This document shows positions 18,971 to 27,630 of a stretch of 49,332 nt of DNA, piece after piece. Each line of letters begins with the position of its first letter. The stretch's first letter is position 1. The stretch lies in the NCBI GenBank assembly GCA_964458935.1, contig CAYWKS010000021.1, positions 1 to 49,332 of the forward strand, given 5' to 3'. Position numbers and translations under genes: made by a program. This stretch comes from CAYWKS01 sp964458935 (GTDB lineage: Bacteria > Planctomycetota > Phycisphaerae > Phycisphaerales > Zrk34). A model generated the notes under the pieces. The model searched no databases, was not told the origin of the DNA, and saw only the letters and a list, made by a program, of their open reading frames with translations.

Positions 18971-20071
18971 ATGGCCAAACCCATCCGACGCATCGGCGTG
19001 CTGACCGGCGGCGGCGACTGCCCCGGGCTCAACGCCGTCATCCGGGCCGTCACCAAGTCCGCGATCTACTCGCACAACCTCGAAGTGTTCGGGATCGAGG
19101 ACGGGTTCCTGGGCCTGATCGAGAACCGCATCACCATGATGACCGGGCAGGATGTGTCCAACATCCTCAACGTCGGGGGCACGATCCTCGGGTCGTCGAA
19201 CAAGTGCAACCCCGAGCGCTACGCCGTCGGCAAGGACGACGACGGCAACCCGGTATTCGAGAACCTGACCGAGCTGTGCCTGCGGAACATCCGGCGGAAG
19301 GAGCTGGACGCGCTGGTCGTGATCGGCGGCGACGGGACGATGAGCGGCGCGGCGAACTTCGTCAACCACGGCGTCAACTGCATCGGCGTGCCCAAGACCA
19401 TCGACAACGACCTGATGGGCACGGACGTGACGTTCGGGTTTTCCACGGCGCGGTACGTGGCGACGATGGCGCTGGACCGGATCCACACGACGGCCGCGAG
19501 CCACCACCGCGCGATGGTGGTCGAGGTCATGGGCCGCAACGCCGGCTGGATCGCGCTGCACGCCGGCGTGGCCAGCGGCGCCGACGTCATCATCATCCCC
19601 GAGATCCCCTTCGACATGGACGCGATCTGCGACAAGGTCGTCGACCGATCGCACCACGGCAAGCGGTTCACCATCCTCTGCGTCAGCGAAGGCGCCCGGC
19701 CCAAGGACGGCGAACAGGTCGTCGACCACTACGACCCGACGAGCCCGGACCCGATCCGCCTCGGCGGGGTGGGCAAGGTCGTCGCCGACCGGATCGAGGA
19801 CCAGACCGGCATCGAGACCCGGTGCACGGTGCTGGGCCACGTCCAGCGGGGCGGGTCGCCCGTGCCGGAGGATCGCGTGCTGGCCACCGAGTTCGGCCAC
19901 GCCGCGGTCCGCGTGCTGATGGAGGGCAAGCAGAACCGGCTGATCGCCATGGCCGGCCGCACCGTCACCGACGTGGAACTCCTGCGCTCGGCGAACCAGC
20001 AGCGGCTGATCGGGGCGGACAATGCCCTGCTCGCCGCGGCCCGGGCGGTCGGGACGTGCTTCGGCGACTGA
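18971..20071 (+). CDS. pfkA: 6-phosphofructokinase
   Basis: 366 aa. Phosphorylates fructose 6-phosphate at C1, the committed step of glycolysis, in the cytoplasm. 'GVLTGGGDCPGLNAVIR' (9-25), 'VVIGGDGTMSGA' (117-128), catalytic 'PKTIDNDL' with Asp145, 'VEVMGRNAGWIAL' and 'LGHVQRGGSP'. At the two positions used to tell donors apart, it has Gly122 (the ATP-type residue, E. coli Gly104) and Lys142 (the residue found in PPi enzymes, E. coli Gly124). ATP is the more likely donor but this combination leaves some doubt. An AGGAG ribosome site precedes ATG 18971. Confidence 0.93.
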   Translation: MAKPIRRIGVLTGGGDCPGLNAVIRAVTKSAIYSHNLEVFGIEDGFLGLIENRITMMTGQDVSNILNVGGTILGSSNKCNPERYAVGKDDDGNPVFENLTELCLRNIRRKELDALVVIGGDGTMSGAANFVNHGVNCIGVPKTIDNDLMGTDVTFGFSTARYVATMALDRIHTTAASHHRAMVVEVMGRNAGWIALHAGVASGADVIIIPEIPFDMDAICDKVVDRSHHGKRFTILCVSEGARPKDGEQVVDHYDPTSPDPIRLGGVGKVVADRIEDQTGIETRCTVLGHVQRGGSPVPEDRVLATEFGHAAVRVLMEGKQNRLIAMAGRTVTDVELLRSANQQRLIGADNALLAAARAVGTCFGD

Positions 20072-20150
20072 CCGCTCGCACGCTCCTCCTGCGACACAGG
20101 CAGAATCATCACGTCCGCGATGCGGCGGGTGTGATTGCAAGGAACCGCCG

Positions 20151-21665
20151 ATGGATCAGACCTGGATACTCGTCGGTTGGGCGGCGGCCCTGTCGGCGAC
20201 CAGCGCGCTCGGGCAGGCCCGCGGCGCTTGGCAACAGGCCATGCCCGAGCCGGTCTTCGATGAGGAGCCCGGCTACGTCGAGTTGTACTGGAAGGCGTGG
20301 GAACTGGCTCACGAGAGGATCACCGAGCAGCCCGGCCTGCCGCAGACGCCGTATATGGATGAGGCGCACTGGGAGGACACGATCTGGATCTGGGACACTT
20401 GCTTCATGGTGATGTTCTGCAAGTACGCGCCGCGGGAATTCCCCGGGGTCGAGAGCCTGAACAACTTCTACGTGCCGCTTCACGAGGGTGTCCCGCAGAG
20501 CACCTATCCCCTGAACATCCAGCACCCGGACAACCCGCCCCTGTTCGCGTGGGTGGAACACGACAACTTCGTTGTGACCGACGACCGGGCGCACGCGATT
20601 CGACTGCTGACGCAGACGAAGTACCTTCAGAAGCATTTCAAGTGGTTCGACGAGGTGGAGCCCGGCTGGAGGTTCCGATCCAACGCCGAGCGTCGCAAGA
20701 CCAGCGCCGCGACCGCGCTCAAGCGGGTCGCAGACGGTTACCACTGGGGCGGCATCCAGAGCGGCATGGACAACACGCCGCGGCAGCGGCACGGTTTGTG
20801 GATCGACGCCATCGCGCAGCAGGCGCTGTCCGCCTTGTACATCAGTCGGCTGGCCGATCGCCTCGACCAGCCGGCGATCGCCCGCCCATGGTCGCGCCGG
20901 TACGAATCGCTCAAGGCCAGGATCAACCGCGTCTACTGGGATGACGAGGACGGGATCTACTACGACGTCGACCCGGAGACCGGCGAACACCTGAAGGTGA
21001 GCACGCCCGCATCGTTCTGGCCGATGCTCGCCGAAGTCTGCTCACACGAGCAGGCCCGGAGGATGGTCGCGCACGTCACCGACCCCCAGACGTTTGGCGG
21101 GCGGCGGCCCTGGCCCAGCGTGGCACGCAGCGATCCGGGGTTTGTCGCGCCCCACGGCGACTACTGGCGGGGCGGCATCTGGTTGCCCACCGCCTACATG
21201 GGCACCAAAGCCCTGGAGAAGTATGGTTACCTTGAAGAAGCCGACGAGGCGGCTGAACGCCTGCTCGCCCACATGCTTCGCACATACCGCGACTATGAAC
21301 CGCACACCATCTGGGAGTGCTACAGCCCGACCCGGGATCAACCGGCCCGACGCGGTGGCGATCGCCACGTGGTTCGCCCGGACTTCTGTGGATGGTCGGC
21401 CCTGGGCCCGATCTCGCTGTTCATCGAGAACGTGCTGGGCTTCCACGTCGTCGACGGGCCGGCCAGGCGAATCGCGTGGCGGCTTCACCATCCCACCCGC
21501 CATGGCATCAGGCGACTGGGGTTCGGCCAGGTCCGCACGGACATCGTCTACGACGGCAACGGCCGCGTCACCGTCACAAGTTCCGCGCCCTTCACACTGG
21601 TCATCAACGGCGAGGCGCGGCAGATCGACCGGGGCGCCCAGACGTTCGCGGCATCCCCGGAGTGA
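20151..21665 (+). CDS. Secreted trehalase-fold glycoside hydrolase (GH37/GH63-like)
   Basis: 504 aa with a signal peptide ('WILVGWAAALSATSALGQA'). An (alpha/alpha)6-barrel glycosidase: 'WIWDTCFMVMF', then the acid candidate Asp207 in 'SGMDNTPR', 'YWRGGIWLPTAYMG', and the base candidate Glu389 in 'TIWECYSP'. These match the catalytic pair and surrounding signatures of trehalases and GH63 mannosylglycerate/alpha-glucosidase enzymes. It should act outside the cytoplasm on an alpha-linked glucoside; trehalose, mannosylglycerate or oligosaccharide cannot be separated by eye. ATG 20151 follows AAGGAA at 6-nt spacing. No transporter gene lies beside it. Confidence 0.85.
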   Translation: MDQTWILVGWAAALSATSALGQARGAWQQAMPEPVFDEEPGYVELYWKAWELAHERITEQPGLPQTPYMDEAHWEDTIWIWDTCFMVMFCKYAPREFPGVESLNNFYVPLHEGVPQSTYPLNIQHPDNPPLFAWVEHDNFVVTDDRAHAIRLLTQTKYLQKHFKWFDEVEPGWRFRSNAERRKTSAATALKRVADGYHWGGIQSGMDNTPRQRHGLWIDAIAQQALSALYISRLADRLDQPAIARPWSRRYESLKARINRVYWDDEDGIYYDVDPETGEHLKVSTPASFWPMLAEVCSHEQARRMVAHVTDPQTFGGRRPWPSVARSDPGFVAPHGDYWRGGIWLPTAYMGTKALEKYGYLEEADEAAERLLAHMLRTYRDYEPHTIWECYSPTRDQPARRGGDRHVVRPDFCGWSALGPISLFIENVLGFHVVDGPARRIAWRLHHPTRHGIRRLGFGQVRTDIVYDGNGRVTVTSSAPFTLVINGEARQIDRGAQTFAASPE

Positions 21666-21681
21666 TCCGCGTGGTCCGGGG
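21655..21681 (+). terminator. Weak hairpin after glycosidase
   Basis: CCCCGGA (21655-21661) pairs with TCCGGGG (21675-21681): a perfect 7-bp stem with a 13-nt loop that includes the stop codon, followed by a modest T-rich stretch near 21697-21707. A weak terminator candidate. Confidence 0.3.
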
Positions 21682-21767
21682 TGCTCAGCGAGGGGCTTTC
21701 TTGGTCTAAAAAGGTGGATTGCGGGTGTGGCCGGCCTGCCAGGGTGGTGCGAGGGCGTTGGCCGGGC

Positions 21768-21786
21768 CATAATTCGGTGTGCCGAA
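21768..21786 (+). promoter_or_regulatory. Candidate sigma-operon promoter with inverted repeat
   Basis: CATAAT (21768-21773) resembles a -10 box. It overlaps the perfect inverted repeat TTCGG-TGTG-CCGAA (21773-21786), where transcription would start. The sigma gene may be controlled here. It argues against the upstream GTG at 21779 as start. Confidence 0.35.
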
Positions 21787-21820
21787 CGGTTGTTTGGCGC
21801 AAAAAGCAGGCGGATGCGAC

Positions 21821-22453
21821 ATGCCGCGTGACAGCAAACAGCCCGACAAAGCGTCCTGTTCTCCGGATATGGCGTTACCGCTGACCCAGGAACAGGCTCA
21901 CGACCACGACCAGATGCTGGTCGAGGCCGTCCAGGCCGGCGACGCCGAGGCGCTGGCCGAGTTGATTCGCCGCAACGAGCGGTGGGTCCGCGGGGTGGTG
22001 TACTCGGTGCTCAGCGACGCTGACGCGCTGGACGACGTGATGCAGAAGGTCTGGCTGGCGGTGTGGCAGCGTTGCCGCCAGATGGACGATGTAACACGTT
22101 GGCGTTACTGGCTGTATCGGATGGCGCGGAACGCGGCGATCGACGCCGGCCGCAAACGCAAGCGGCAGCGCAACCTCTGGCAGCGGTTTCGCGAGGAACT
22201 GATGGGCGGCGGGCGCGCCGGCCCCGCTCAGCCCGGCAAGACCGCCAGCCTCAAAGAGCAGCACCAGCGTGTGCTCGCCGCGGTTGACGCGATGCCCGGC
22301 ATCTACAAGGAGCCGTTTGTGCTCCGACATCTGGAAGGCTGGACCTACCGCCAGATCGCCCAGACGCTGGACCTGCCGGTGGACACGGTAGGCACGCGGC
22401 TCGTCCGGGCGCGGCGTTTGCTCCGCGAACAGTTGCAGGAACCGACCCCGTAG
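21821..22453 (+). CDS. ECF RNA polymerase sigma factor
   Basis: About 210 aa. Region 2 has 'DALDDVMQKVWLAVWQR' and 'RWRYWLYRMARNAAIDAGRK' for -10 recognition and core binding; region 4 has 'MPGIYKEPFVLRHLEGWTYR' and a helix-turn-helix 'QIAQTLDLPVDTVGTRLVRAR'. A linker of about 35 residues separates them. It directs RNA polymerase to a small regulon. The next gene, 6 bp on, encodes a likely anti-sigma factor. Starts possible at GTG 21779, ATG 21821 or ATG 21869; 21821 is chosen because the first lies in the promoter inverted repeat. Confidence 0.92.
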   Translation: MPRDSKQPDKASCSPDMALPLTQEQAHDHDQMLVEAVQAGDAEALAELIRRNERWVRGVVYSVLSDADALDDVMQKVWLAVWQRCRQMDDVTRWRYWLYRMARNAAIDAGRKRKRQRNLWQRFREELMGGGRAGPAQPGKTASLKEQHQRVLAAVDAMPGIYKEPFVLRHLEGWTYRQIAQTLDLPVDTVGTRLVRARRLLREQLQEPTP

Positions 22454-22459
22454 ATCGAC

Positions 22460-23143
22460 ATGAAACGGATCAACGCACAACTCGAACAGCAGATCAGCGA
22501 GCACCTGGACGGTCGGCTCGACGCCGACGCCGAGGCCGCGCTGTATCGCGAGCTGCTCCGCGATCCGCAGGCACGCGAGCGGATGGATCAGTACGCGGCC
22601 AACGATCGCGACGCGTCGCTGGCGCTGCGCGAGGTGATCATGGGCCCGACCCCGCTGCTGCAGATCGAGCAGTGGCCGCGGCGACGGTGGCAAGTCCCCT
22701 GGGCGCAGATCATGGCGACCGCGGCGCTGGTACTCGTGGCCGTCAGCGTCTGGATGGTGATCGAGCACCTGCCCGAACCGGCGGCTTCGACCGCGTCGCC
22801 GAGCGTCGCCGCGCAGACCGAATCGGCCACATCGCCCGTGACCAACGCCCCGGCCGCCCCGACCGAGACGGCCGAGCGCGAGCGGCCGAGCGCCGATGCG
22901 GTCTTCGCCGCGATCCCCGAGGTCAGCGGCGAGCCGTGGTGGCGCAGCCGCCCGGTTGCGATGAATGCCGGGCGGCCGGTCGATCAGGAGCAGCCCGACC
23001 GCGTCGTCGCCGGGCCTCAGCACATTCACCGCGACCGCGAGCGATCGCTGATCGGCGTGTTCGATGACCGCTCCGACCGCGTGTACTGGATGCAGGTCGA
23101 TCGACAGAACACCCGCATCCAGGCGGTCGGCGGCGAGCTTTAA
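22460..23143 (+). CDS. Putative membrane anti-sigma factor
   Basis: 227 aa. The N-terminal 75 residues are helical and cytoplasmic ('QISEHLDGRLDADAEAALYR'), like the zinc-less anti-sigma domains that start with a short helix ending in 'LDGxL'. One transmembrane helix follows (about 83-101), then an Ala/Thr/Pro-rich linker and a small periplasmic domain ending in 'VYWMQVDRQNTRIQAVGGEL'. Location directly behind the sigma gene supports sequestration of the sigma factor at the membrane. No HxxxCxxC zinc motif is present. The call rests on architecture and context. Confidence 0.72.
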   Translation: MKRINAQLEQQISEHLDGRLDADAEAALYRELLRDPQARERMDQYAANDRDASLALREVIMGPTPLLQIEQWPRRRWQVPWAQIMATAALVLVAVSVWMVIEHLPEPAASTASPSVAAQTESATSPVTNAPAAPTETAERERPSADAVFAAIPEVSGEPWWRSRPVAMNAGRPVDQEQPDRVVAGPQHIHRDRERSLIGVFDDRSDRVYWMQVDRQNTRIQAVGGEL

Positions 23144-23188
23144 GCCCATCGTCCGGGGGGCTGGACCCAACGATACAGGAGTCCCGAC

Positions 23189-24565
23189 GTGGGACGAGTG
23201 ATGCACACCCACCTCCGACAACTTGGCCTCGCGATGGTTGCCGGGCTGCTGTTGGCAAGCGGGGCGGCGGCGCAGAGCGCCTCGTCCGGTGACCCGGCGC
23301 TGCCCTGGATGGGGTTGCGCGTGGGGCCGGTGCCCGAGGCGCTGGCGGCGCACCTGCCGCTGAAGCACGACCCCGCCGCCCCGCGCGTCGGGCTCATGGT
23401 GCTCAACCTCGTCACCGACGGCCCGGCGGACGTGGCGGGCCTCCGCCGCTACGACGTGATCGTCAGCGTGAATGGCAAGCCCGTCACCGAGCAGATGGGC
23501 CGCTTCGTCCAGACCATCGGTCAGCGCCAACCGGGCGAGCAGGTGCGCCTGACGGTGCTCCGCGAGGCGCGGCGGCAGACGGTCGCGCTGACGCTCGGCC
23601 GCAGCGAACCCGCCCTCGAAGCCCAGTACACCTATCGCTACCCCGACCTGCCCAGCGCGGTCTACCGCGAGCGGACGCGGGTGCGATCGGCGGTCCTGCG
23701 ACGCACCGGCGAAGGCTGGGTCCTGGAGGATATGGCCAACGCCGACCCGGCGCTGTTCGCCGACCTGCCCGAGGACATCCAGGAGAAGGTCCGGGCATGG
23801 GTCGGGCCGGTCGATCGGCTGGAACGGACCGCGGTCGTCCAGGATGACGCCTCGGTGGAGATCGTTCGGCGGGACGACGGGCGTGTCACGGTCCAGCGGG
23901 TCGTGCACGGCGAGGATGGCGCTTACGAAACCAGCAAGACCTACGAATCCGTGGACCAGCTCAGCCGCGACGATCCCCGGACGTTCGCGATCTACCAGCG
24001 GATCGAGTCCGAGCCGGCCATCGGCGACACCGAGCCGACCGCGTCGGAAGGCTCGGTACTGGCGCGGCCGCTCGAGCCCGAGTTCCAGATCGAAGTCAGC
24101 GTCGACGAGTCTGACACGGATGAGACCGGCCGAATCATGGACACGCTCGAGGAGGCCGACGCCTACCGCGAGAACATCGAGAATTACGACGAGTTTGTCG
24201 AGACGTACCGCGAGTACCTGATCGCGGCGCAGGAGGCGGGGGCTGACACCGACCCGCCGCAGTTGGAGGCGATGCTGGAGAAGCTGGCGGCGAGGTTGCA
24301 GGCGGACCGCCCGGCCCGCGAGTTCCGGATTCAGCCGTCCGGCCGGATCGAGCTGCGCATCCGCAAGCCGGCCGGCGACCTCGTGCTGATCTTCGACAGC
24401 GTGCAGGAGCTGCGCAGCCGCTACCCGCGCTTATACGAGCAGTACCAGCAACTCACGATCGAGCCCGAGCAGGCGACCGAACCGCCTGCCGAGCCCGTCG
24501 TCCCGGCGGACAACATGTACTGGCCCGATCCCGACTCCCCGTCGACTTATCCGATGACCCCGTGA
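23189..24565 (+). CDS. Exported PDZ-domain protein
   Basis: 458 aa. Signal peptide ('LGLAMVAGLLLASGAAAQS'), then a PDZ domain at about residues 35-135 with 'GLMVLNLVTDGPADVAGLRRYDVIVSVNG' style carboxylate loop (sequence near 23393-23480). The remaining 320 residues are acidic, largely helical, and lack a protease or other known domain. Start GTG 23189 has AGGAG at 7-nt spacing; ATG 23201 is a fallback. Third gene after the sigma / anti-sigma pair, 45 bp downstream. By analogy with PDZ sensing in RpoE pathways it may sense misfolded or C-terminally exposed envelope proteins; without a protease domain it would act as adaptor or sensor only. Confidence 0.78.
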   Translation: MGRVMHTHLRQLGLAMVAGLLLASGAAAQSASSGDPALPWMGLRVGPVPEALAAHLPLKHDPAAPRVGLMVLNLVTDGPADVAGLRRYDVIVSVNGKPVTEQMGRFVQTIGQRQPGEQVRLTVLREARRQTVALTLGRSEPALEAQYTYRYPDLPSAVYRERTRVRSAVLRRTGEGWVLEDMANADPALFADLPEDIQEKVRAWVGPVDRLERTAVVQDDASVEIVRRDDGRVTVQRVVHGEDGAYETSKTYESVDQLSRDDPRTFAIYQRIESEPAIGDTEPTASEGSVLARPLEPEFQIEVSVDESDTDETGRIMDTLEEADAYRENIENYDEFVETYREYLIAAQEAGADTDPPQLEAMLEKLAARLQADRPAREFRIQPSGRIELRIRKPAGDLVLIFDSVQELRSRYPRLYEQYQQLTIEPEQATEPPAEPVVPADNMYWPDPDSPSTYPMTP

Positions 24566-24810
24566 GTGTCGGGCGGCGTGATCCGGCGGCTCGCCCGTGG
24601 AGATGGGTCGCCGCGCTCGGGCTTGCCACCGCGGCATCACTTTTTTGTGATCACGTGCATGACTTTGGGTGGCACGTCAGCCGAATCCATCCGATGATCG
24701 CTATTGCCCTCGGGCGATGACGGTGAACGGCCGGGAAGCCAGGCGCCGGCGTCCGAGGGCGTGTGGCAGCAACCCTGCCGAGGCCCCGACAGGTCCGCAT
24801 AACATCGCAC
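24566..24810. other. Convergent intergenic region
   Basis: 245 bp between the PDZ gene (+) and the 939-aa VWA gene (-). ATCAC-TTTTTT-GTGAT (24636-24651) forms a small hairpin with an all-T loop, next to the palindrome GTGATCAC. Another small hairpin with GCCC/GGGC stems lies near 24700-24716. No gene seen; probably transcription ends of both units. Confidence 0.4.
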
Positions 24811-27630
24811 TCACTGGCGCCGACCGGTCCGACCGCCGGCGCGACGCCGCGCCGCTTCCATGGCATCGGCCATCGTGCGGCCGGTTGTCGGCTGTTCGCC
24901 CTGTTGCGGTTCGGCGGCCTGAGTTGGCGGCTCAGCCGAGTCGCCTGACTCCTCCGACGCCCGGGCGGGCGCAGGCGCGGGCCGCGGACGCTTGGCCCGG
25001 CGTCCGGTGGTCTGGGCCTGCCCACCCTCCGACGACGACGCGGCCCGACGACGACGCGCCCGCCCGGCGCTGAGCATGCCGCTGCGACGCTCGAACACTT
25101 CCAGCAGAAACAACCCCGTCGCCGCCAGCAGCAGCCACGGCGACAGGTTGACCATCTGACTCGAACGCGGCAGGTCCGCCCAGACATTTTCCAGGATGTC
25201 GCGGCGCACGCCCCCGGTGGCGTCGGCCAGCCGCTCCAGCGTCGCCGGGCCCGACGCGGCGTCGACCGGCCTGAACTCCGGCGAGTAGGGCAGCGTCAGC
25301 GGCGCCAGCGTCTGCGTCGTGTCCGCGATGTCCAGGCTGTGAACAACCGTCTCATCCCCGTACAGCGGGGTGCGGAGCGTCAATTCATCCGGCCCGGTCC
25401 AGCGCATCGCGACGCGGCTCGACTGCGGGGCCCGGCCCGGCCGCCCGCGCAAGACCCGCGCCTCGGGCAGTCGCTCGAACGGCTCGCCGCGACGCTCGGG
25501 GTCGAGGTGCAGCCGCACCACCGCGTCGCCGCTTTCGATCCGCTGGGTCAGCAGCGATCCGCCCGGCAGGTCCATGCGCTGGCCCGCCGTCCACCGCACC
25601 AGCGATCCGAGAAACGCCGGCAGGTCCGGCCAGCCCGCGATCGGGCCGGTGTGCCGCCCATCCACCTCGCCGGTGTAAACCAGCGACCGGCCCGCCCCGA
25701 CGTGCCACGACGCCACCACCGGCGCCCGGTAGTCGTTCTCCGCGTCGATCGCGTACGCCGCCATCTCCGCCTCGTCGCGCAGGTACGTCAGGTTGTACCC
25801 GCCCAGCGCCCGATCGGGGACGAACGATCGGCCGGCCAGCGTGTTCATCGCGCCGGTCGTCCGCATGGGCACGGGGTTTTCCACAAACGTGGACCGCGCC
25901 ACGACGAACGTGTCCTGCGCGAACAGCCGCGGCAGCTCCGCCGGTTTGTCGGTGAAGAACACCCGGCCCCCGCCCCGCTTGGCGATGTCCTCCAGCAGCC
26001 CCGCGTCGGTGTCGGACTTGTTGCCCAGCCCGATGACCGACACCGTGATCCCCGCGGCGCGCAGCTTGTCCAGCAACTGGATGTAATTGCCGGGCCTTTC
26101 GCTGTCGGCCGCGTCGGCGAAGAGGATGATGTGACGCGTGCCCAGCGAGGAGTCGGCGATCATCGACGCGGCGTTGCTCAGGCCCTCGTACACGAAGATC
26201 CCCCCGCCCATCGACTGGATCGAGCGGATCTTCGACTCCAGGGCGTCGGGGTGCTCGACCGGCGCCAGGTCGATGATGCGATGGGCCTGGCTGTCCACCG
26301 CCCAGACGCCCAGCTCGTCGGTCGGCGCGAGCATCCGCATCACCTCGACCGTCGCGAGGTTGGCCAGGTCCATCTTCGTCTTGCCGCCCGGCACGCCCGC
26401 GGCCATCGACCCCGAACGGTCCATCGTCACGACGATGCTCAGCGCGAGCTTGCGGTGCTCGCGACGCAGCTCCATGGAGACGGGCATGATCGGCTCGATC
26501 GGCGACTTGTAGTAACCGCCCGGGCCGAAGCTCGTCCGGCCGCCGGTCATCATCAACCCCGCCCCCGCGTCGCGGACCCACGCGGCGATGTTGTCCATCC
26601 CGCCCGGGCCGATCCGCTGTGCCGGGGCGTTCTCGACGACCAGCCCCGCATAACCGGCCAGGTCCGTCAGCGTCCAATCGATCTCGTCGCCGCGGATGGT
26701 CTGCACCTCGAGCTTCGCGTTGCGCAGCAGGTCGTCGAAACGGGTGGCCTCATCGCCGGCGAGGTGGAGAATCGGCTTGGGCCCGTCGACCCCCACGATC
26801 AGCCGGGCGCGGTTGTTCTCGGGCACGGGGTCGTCGGCCGCCCCGCTCACGGTCAGCCGGTACTGCTGCACGCCGGGCCCGTCGGCGGTGTCGCGGAATA
26901 CCAGGCGGTTGAGCCCGAAGCTCACCTCGCGCCGGCCGCGCGCGATGACCCGCCGGCCGCGACGCAGCTCGTAGCTCACCGCCTGCGCCGCCGGCGATCG
27001 CACCCAGGCCGTGACCATGAACGCCTCGCCGGGATTGGCCGACCGCGGCGCATCCAGGTCGGTGATGGCCACGTCCCCGCGGGTCGGCCGCTCCAGCAGC
27101 CGATAGTCGATCCCGACCCGCCGCGCCGTGGCGCGCGCCGCCACCGACGCCGGGTCGCGGCCGGTCCATCGGCCGTCACCCAGCACGATGATGCGGCCCG
27201 ACTCGTCCGAGGGGATCAGCGCCAGGGCTCGCTCGATCGCCGCCGCGTAGTCCGACGCCTCGTCTCCGACCGCCGCGTTGAACTGCTTCAACGCCCCACC
27301 ACCCGGCGGCAGTTCCACCTCGGCCGCCTGACCGAAGCCGACCACGGCCAGATCGTCGTCCGACTCGCGCGCGTTGTTGATCAGGCCGATCGACTCGATC
27401 GCGTGCGCGTCCGACCCGGCGGGCATGGATCGGCTGCGGTCCACCAGGACCACGACCGTTCCCGATCGGCTGGGCAACTCCACGCTCAACCCCGCCAGCG
27501 CCAGCAGCACCAGCGCCCACATCGCCGACCGCAACACCCACAACGCCCGCCCCGGCAAGGGCCAGGCCCACAACGCCATGCCCAGCGGCACCGCCAGCAG
27601 CAACCACACCGGATCGAGCAATCGGATCAT
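24811..27630 (-). CDS. Membrane protein with two VWA domains and GATase1-like region
   Basis: 939 aa. Two N-terminal helices (residues 5-24 and 32-49), then a first von Willebrand A domain with MIDAS 'DRSRS' (64-68). A beta-rich stretch follows, then a region resembling a class I glutamine amidotransferase fold ('AGYAGLVVENAPAQ', 'GAGLMMTGGRTSFG'), in which a second VWA domain sits with MIDAS 'DRSGS' (about 404-408). After a further beta domain there is a C-terminal helix ('LSPWLLLAATGLFLLEVFE') and a basic Arg/Ala/Pro-rich cytoplasmic tail of about 100 residues. Last gene of the MoxR cluster; ATG 27630 overlaps the preceding stop by 4 nt. Probably a large periplasmic assembly factor held in the inner membrane; substrate unknown. 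Confidence 0.85.
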   Translation of the reverse strand: MIRLLDPVWLLLAVPLGMALWAWPLPGRALWVLRSAMWALVLLALAGLSVELPSRSGTVVVLVDRSRSMPAGSDAHAIESIGLINNARESDDDLAVVGFGQAAEVELPPGGGALKQFNAAVGDEASDYAAAIERALALIPSDESGRIIVLGDGRWTGRDPASVAARATARRVGIDYRLLERPTRGDVAITDLDAPRSANPGEAFMVTAWVRSPAAQAVSYELRRGRRVIARGRREVSFGLNRLVFRDTADGPGVQQYRLTVSGAADDPVPENNRARLIVGVDGPKPILHLAGDEATRFDDLLRNAKLEVQTIRGDEIDWTLTDLAGYAGLVVENAPAQRIGPGGMDNIAAWVRDAGAGLMMTGGRTSFGPGGYYKSPIEPIMPVSMELRREHRKLALSIVVTMDRSGSMAAGVPGGKTKMDLANLATVEVMRMLAPTDELGVWAVDSQAHRIIDLAPVEHPDALESKIRSIQSMGGGIFVYEGLSNAASMIADSSLGTRHIILFADAADSERPGNYIQLLDKLRAAGITVSVIGLGNKSDTDAGLLEDIAKRGGGRVFFTDKPAELPRLFAQDTFVVARSTFVENPVPMRTTGAMNTLAGRSFVPDRALGGYNLTYLRDEAEMAAYAIDAENDYRAPVVASWHVGAGRSLVYTGEVDGRHTGPIAGWPDLPAFLGSLVRWTAGQRMDLPGGSLLTQRIESGDAVVRLHLDPERRGEPFERLPEARVLRGRPGRAPQSSRVAMRWTGPDELTLRTPLYGDETVVHSLDIADTTQTLAPLTLPYSPEFRPVDAASGPATLERLADATGGVRRDILENVWADLPRSSQMVNLSPWLLLAATGLFLLEVFERRSGMLSAGRARRRRAASSSEGGQAQTTGRRAKRPRPAPAPARASEESGDSAEPPTQAAEPQQGEQPTTGRTMADAMEAARRRAGGRTGRRQ

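Noticed and set aside
17330..20140. 936-aa reverse-strand open frame opposite the membrane protein and pfkA
   Set aside because: The plus strand carries PFK catalytic motifs and continuous membrane helices; the reverse translation is low-complexity Arg/His/Asp/Pro.
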